The translations under genes were made by a program, and so were the position numbers. The notes under the pieces were generated by a model. That model saw only the letters and a list, made by a program, of their open reading frames with translations. It did no database searches and was not told the DNA's origin. 6,905 bases of DNA, taken from contig JBKBMT010000106.1 of the NCBI GenBank assembly GCA_046295655.1, positions 1 through 6,905 of the forward strand, in the 5' to 3' direction. The DNA is from JBKBMT01 sp046295655 (GTDB lineage: Bacteria; Pseudomonadota; Alphaproteobacteria; Rhodobacterales; Rhodobacteraceae). Of the stretch, positions 5,904-6,905 are shown in pieces; within the stretch, counting starts at the first letter, position 1; every line of letters begins with the position of its first letter.

Positions 5904-6542
5904 ATGCGCAGACTTCACAGCCTGACGGCCGTGGTGGCGCTGGTGGCGCTTGCGGCCTGCACCGACCGCGAGATCGGATCCGACGTCGATGGCGGCCATT
6001 TCGGCAACGCCACCATGAACAACACGCTGATCCAGTCGGGACAGCGCGACTATGTGATGGCGCTGGGCACCCGCTTTGCCCAGGAGGTGCCGACCACCGT
6101 CAACTTCGAATTCGACTCGGCGGTTCTGGACGCAGAGGCGCAGGCAATCCTGCGCCGGCAGGCCGACTGGATCCGGCAGTTCCCCGAGGTGCGGTTTCGT
6201 GTCTACGGTCACACCGACCTCGTCGGCTCGGCCGCCTACAACAAGCGGCTGGGCATGCGTCGGGCGCAGGCGGTCGTGCACTTCCTGACCACCCAGGGGA
6301 TCAGCCGGTCGCGGCTCGAGGCGGTGGTGTCATTCGGCCAGACCCGGCCGGTCATCCCGACGCCGGAACCCGAGCGCGCGAACCGGCGCACGGTCACCGA
6401 GGTGACGGGATTCGTGAAGCGGCATCCCACGGTGCTGAACGGCAAGTATGCCGAGGTCATCATGCGCGAATACGTCAAGAGCGCCGAGCCCTTCCACCCA
6501 CGCATCCAGATCCAGCAGAGCCAGGTCAACCCGTCCGAGTAA
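5904..6542 (+). CDS. OmpA-like peptidoglycan-binding lipoprotein of the Tad pilus cluster
   Basis: The product is a 212-residue lipoprotein. The lipobox LAAC has Cys19 as the lipidated residue. After a linker (20-62) comes an OmpA C-terminal-like domain (about 65-165): VNFEFDSAVLD (66-76), VYGHTDLVGSAAYNKRLGM (100-118), and GQTRPV plus ERANRRTVTEV (145-167). Asp105 and Arg120 have the 15-residue spacing of the diaminopimelate-binding pair in E. coli OmpA, so peptidoglycan binding is likely. The last 45 residues are polar and specific to this group. It should sit in the outer membrane facing the periplasm and may anchor or stabilise the secretin on the cell wall. It starts 4 bases after cpaC, with its GGAG (5893-5896) inside the end of cpaC, so translation is probably coupled. 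It occupies the place of CpaD/RcpB in other Tad loci. Confidence 0.92.
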   Translation: MRRLHSLTAVVALVALAACTDREIGSDVDGGHFGNATMNNTLIQSGQRDYVMALGTRFAQEVPTTVNFEFDSAVLDAEAQAILRRQADWIRQFPEVRFRVYGHTDLVGSAAYNKRLGMRRAQAVVHFLTTQGISRSRLEAVVSFGQTRPVIPTPEPERANRRTVTEVTGFVKRHPTVLNGKYAEVIMREYVKSAEPFHPRIQIQQSQVNPSE

Positions 6543-6562
6543 TCCGGGTCCGAAAATTTCCA

Positions 6563-6592
6563 CGGCGCGCCCTTTCCCCGAAGGGCGCGCCG
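6563..6592. terminator. Strong GC hairpin after the OmpA-like gene
   Basis: Arms 6563-6574 and 6581-6592 pair perfectly over 12 bases around a 6-base loop; the stem contains GGCGCGCC twice. It lies 21 bases after the stop at 6542. No T-run follows directly on the + strand; a T7 run occurs at 6621-6627, about 28 bases later. It may be a terminator, or a transcript-stabilising or attenuating hairpin that lowers expression of cpaE relative to the genes before it. Confidence 0.5.
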
Positions 6593-6677
6593 AAATGTTG
6601 AGAAATACGAACAATAACGGTTTTTTTCCCAATTCTCGCCACCATTGGCCAACAGCTTGTCGTCAATCGAGAGCAGT

Positions 6678-6698
6678 CGCGCGGCGGACAACCGCGCG
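6678..6698. repeat. Short inverted repeat upstream of cpaE
   Basis: CGCGCGG (6678-6684) pairs with CCGCGCG (6692-6698) around a 7-base loop. It is a second, weaker hairpin in the 257-base gap between the OmpA-like gene and cpaE. In GC-rich DNA such a 7-base stem can arise by chance. If transcribed, it would lie in the cpaE leader. Confidence 0.25.
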
Positions 6699-6799
6699 GG
6701 GCGTGTCGGCAAGGCATCTGACGGGACCAGCGCGTGACGAGCAAGAACGCACCCCAGGATCCGAACCGGCCCGGCCCCGATCAGAAAGGGACCGAGACG

Positions 6800-6905
6800 A
6801 TGAGCAGCGTTGCAGCACTTTCTCCCGAACCGGCGCCGATCCTCGCCTGCACGATTTCGCGGGACGTGCAGAATTTCGAAGTCCTGATCGAGGACATGGA
6901 AACCG
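6800..6905 (+). CDS. cpaE: CpaE-like Tad pilus assembly ATPase, 5' end only
   Basis: The first 35 residues of a gene cut by the window end are visible. The segment ILACTISRDVQNFEVLIED is the characteristic start of Rhodobacterales CpaE proteins (CpaE/TadZ, a MinD/ParA-like ATPase with an N-terminal receiver-like domain). CpaE acts at the cytoplasmic side of the inner membrane and helps place the pilus machine at the pole. The ATPase part is beyond the window. ATG 6800 is preferred, with AAAGGGA (6785-6791) 8 bases upstream. GTG 6734 in the same frame, preceded by GGGA (6723-6726), would add 22 polar residues (MTSKNAPQDPNRPGPDQK...) and cannot be excluded; an in-frame stop at 6719-6721 closes the frame beyond it. 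The position after cpaC and the OmpA-like gene supports the call. Confidence 0.82.
   Translation, partial: MSSVAALSPEPAPILACTISRDVQNFEVLIEDMET

Noticed and set aside
4504..5925. A 473-residue + strand frame overlapping cpaC in another phase
   Set aside because: Its translation is Arg/Gly/His-rich with no family motif, while the overlapping cpaC frame has all secretin signatures.

Overview
The window is high-GC, densely coded DNA. All supported genes lie on the + strand. The closest match I know is an alphaproteobacterium of the order Rhodobacterales. The signs are an alpha-type SspB adaptor, a neighbourhood of class II fumarase, DUF4169 and a ribbon-helix-helix protein, a VPLPA-type C-terminal sorting tail, and a Tad/Flp pilus gene order of secretin, OmpA-like lipoprotein, then CpaE. 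Lineage and functions are inferred from sequence patterns remembered without a database search.

Positions 1-1276: the last codons of an unrecognised gene, then sspB (ClpXP substrate adaptor) preceded by a perfect 15-base palindrome, then a PaiB-family FMN-binding protein that starts with TTG.

Positions 1362-4298: fumC (class II fumarase, TCA cycle) with all its catalytic residues, then an exported GDSL/SGNH-type hydrolase ending in a VPLPA-CTERM tail. The hydrolase stop overlaps the start of a small DUF4169 protein, which is followed by a ribbon-helix-helix protein. The hydrolase looks like an extra gene placed between fumC and the DUF4169/RHH pair.

Positions 4299-6905: a 188-base intergenic region with a consensus DnaA box (TTATCCACA) and a GANTC site, then the start of a Tad pilus cluster. 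The cluster holds cpaC (outer-membrane secretin), a tightly linked OmpA-like lipoprotein in the slot where CpaD/RcpB sits in other Tad loci, a 257-base gap with a strong GC hairpin and an AT-rich stretch, and the 5' end of cpaE (ATPase/localisation factor), cut by the window end. No Flp pilin, prepilin peptidase or CpaB precedes the secretin here.

Most of the window is ordinary Rhodobacterales chromosome. The points most worth a second look are the exosortase-type tail on the hydrolase, the OmpA-like replacement in the pilus cluster, and the two regulatory-looking intergenic regions. I see no clearly new defence, mobile or CRISPR system.
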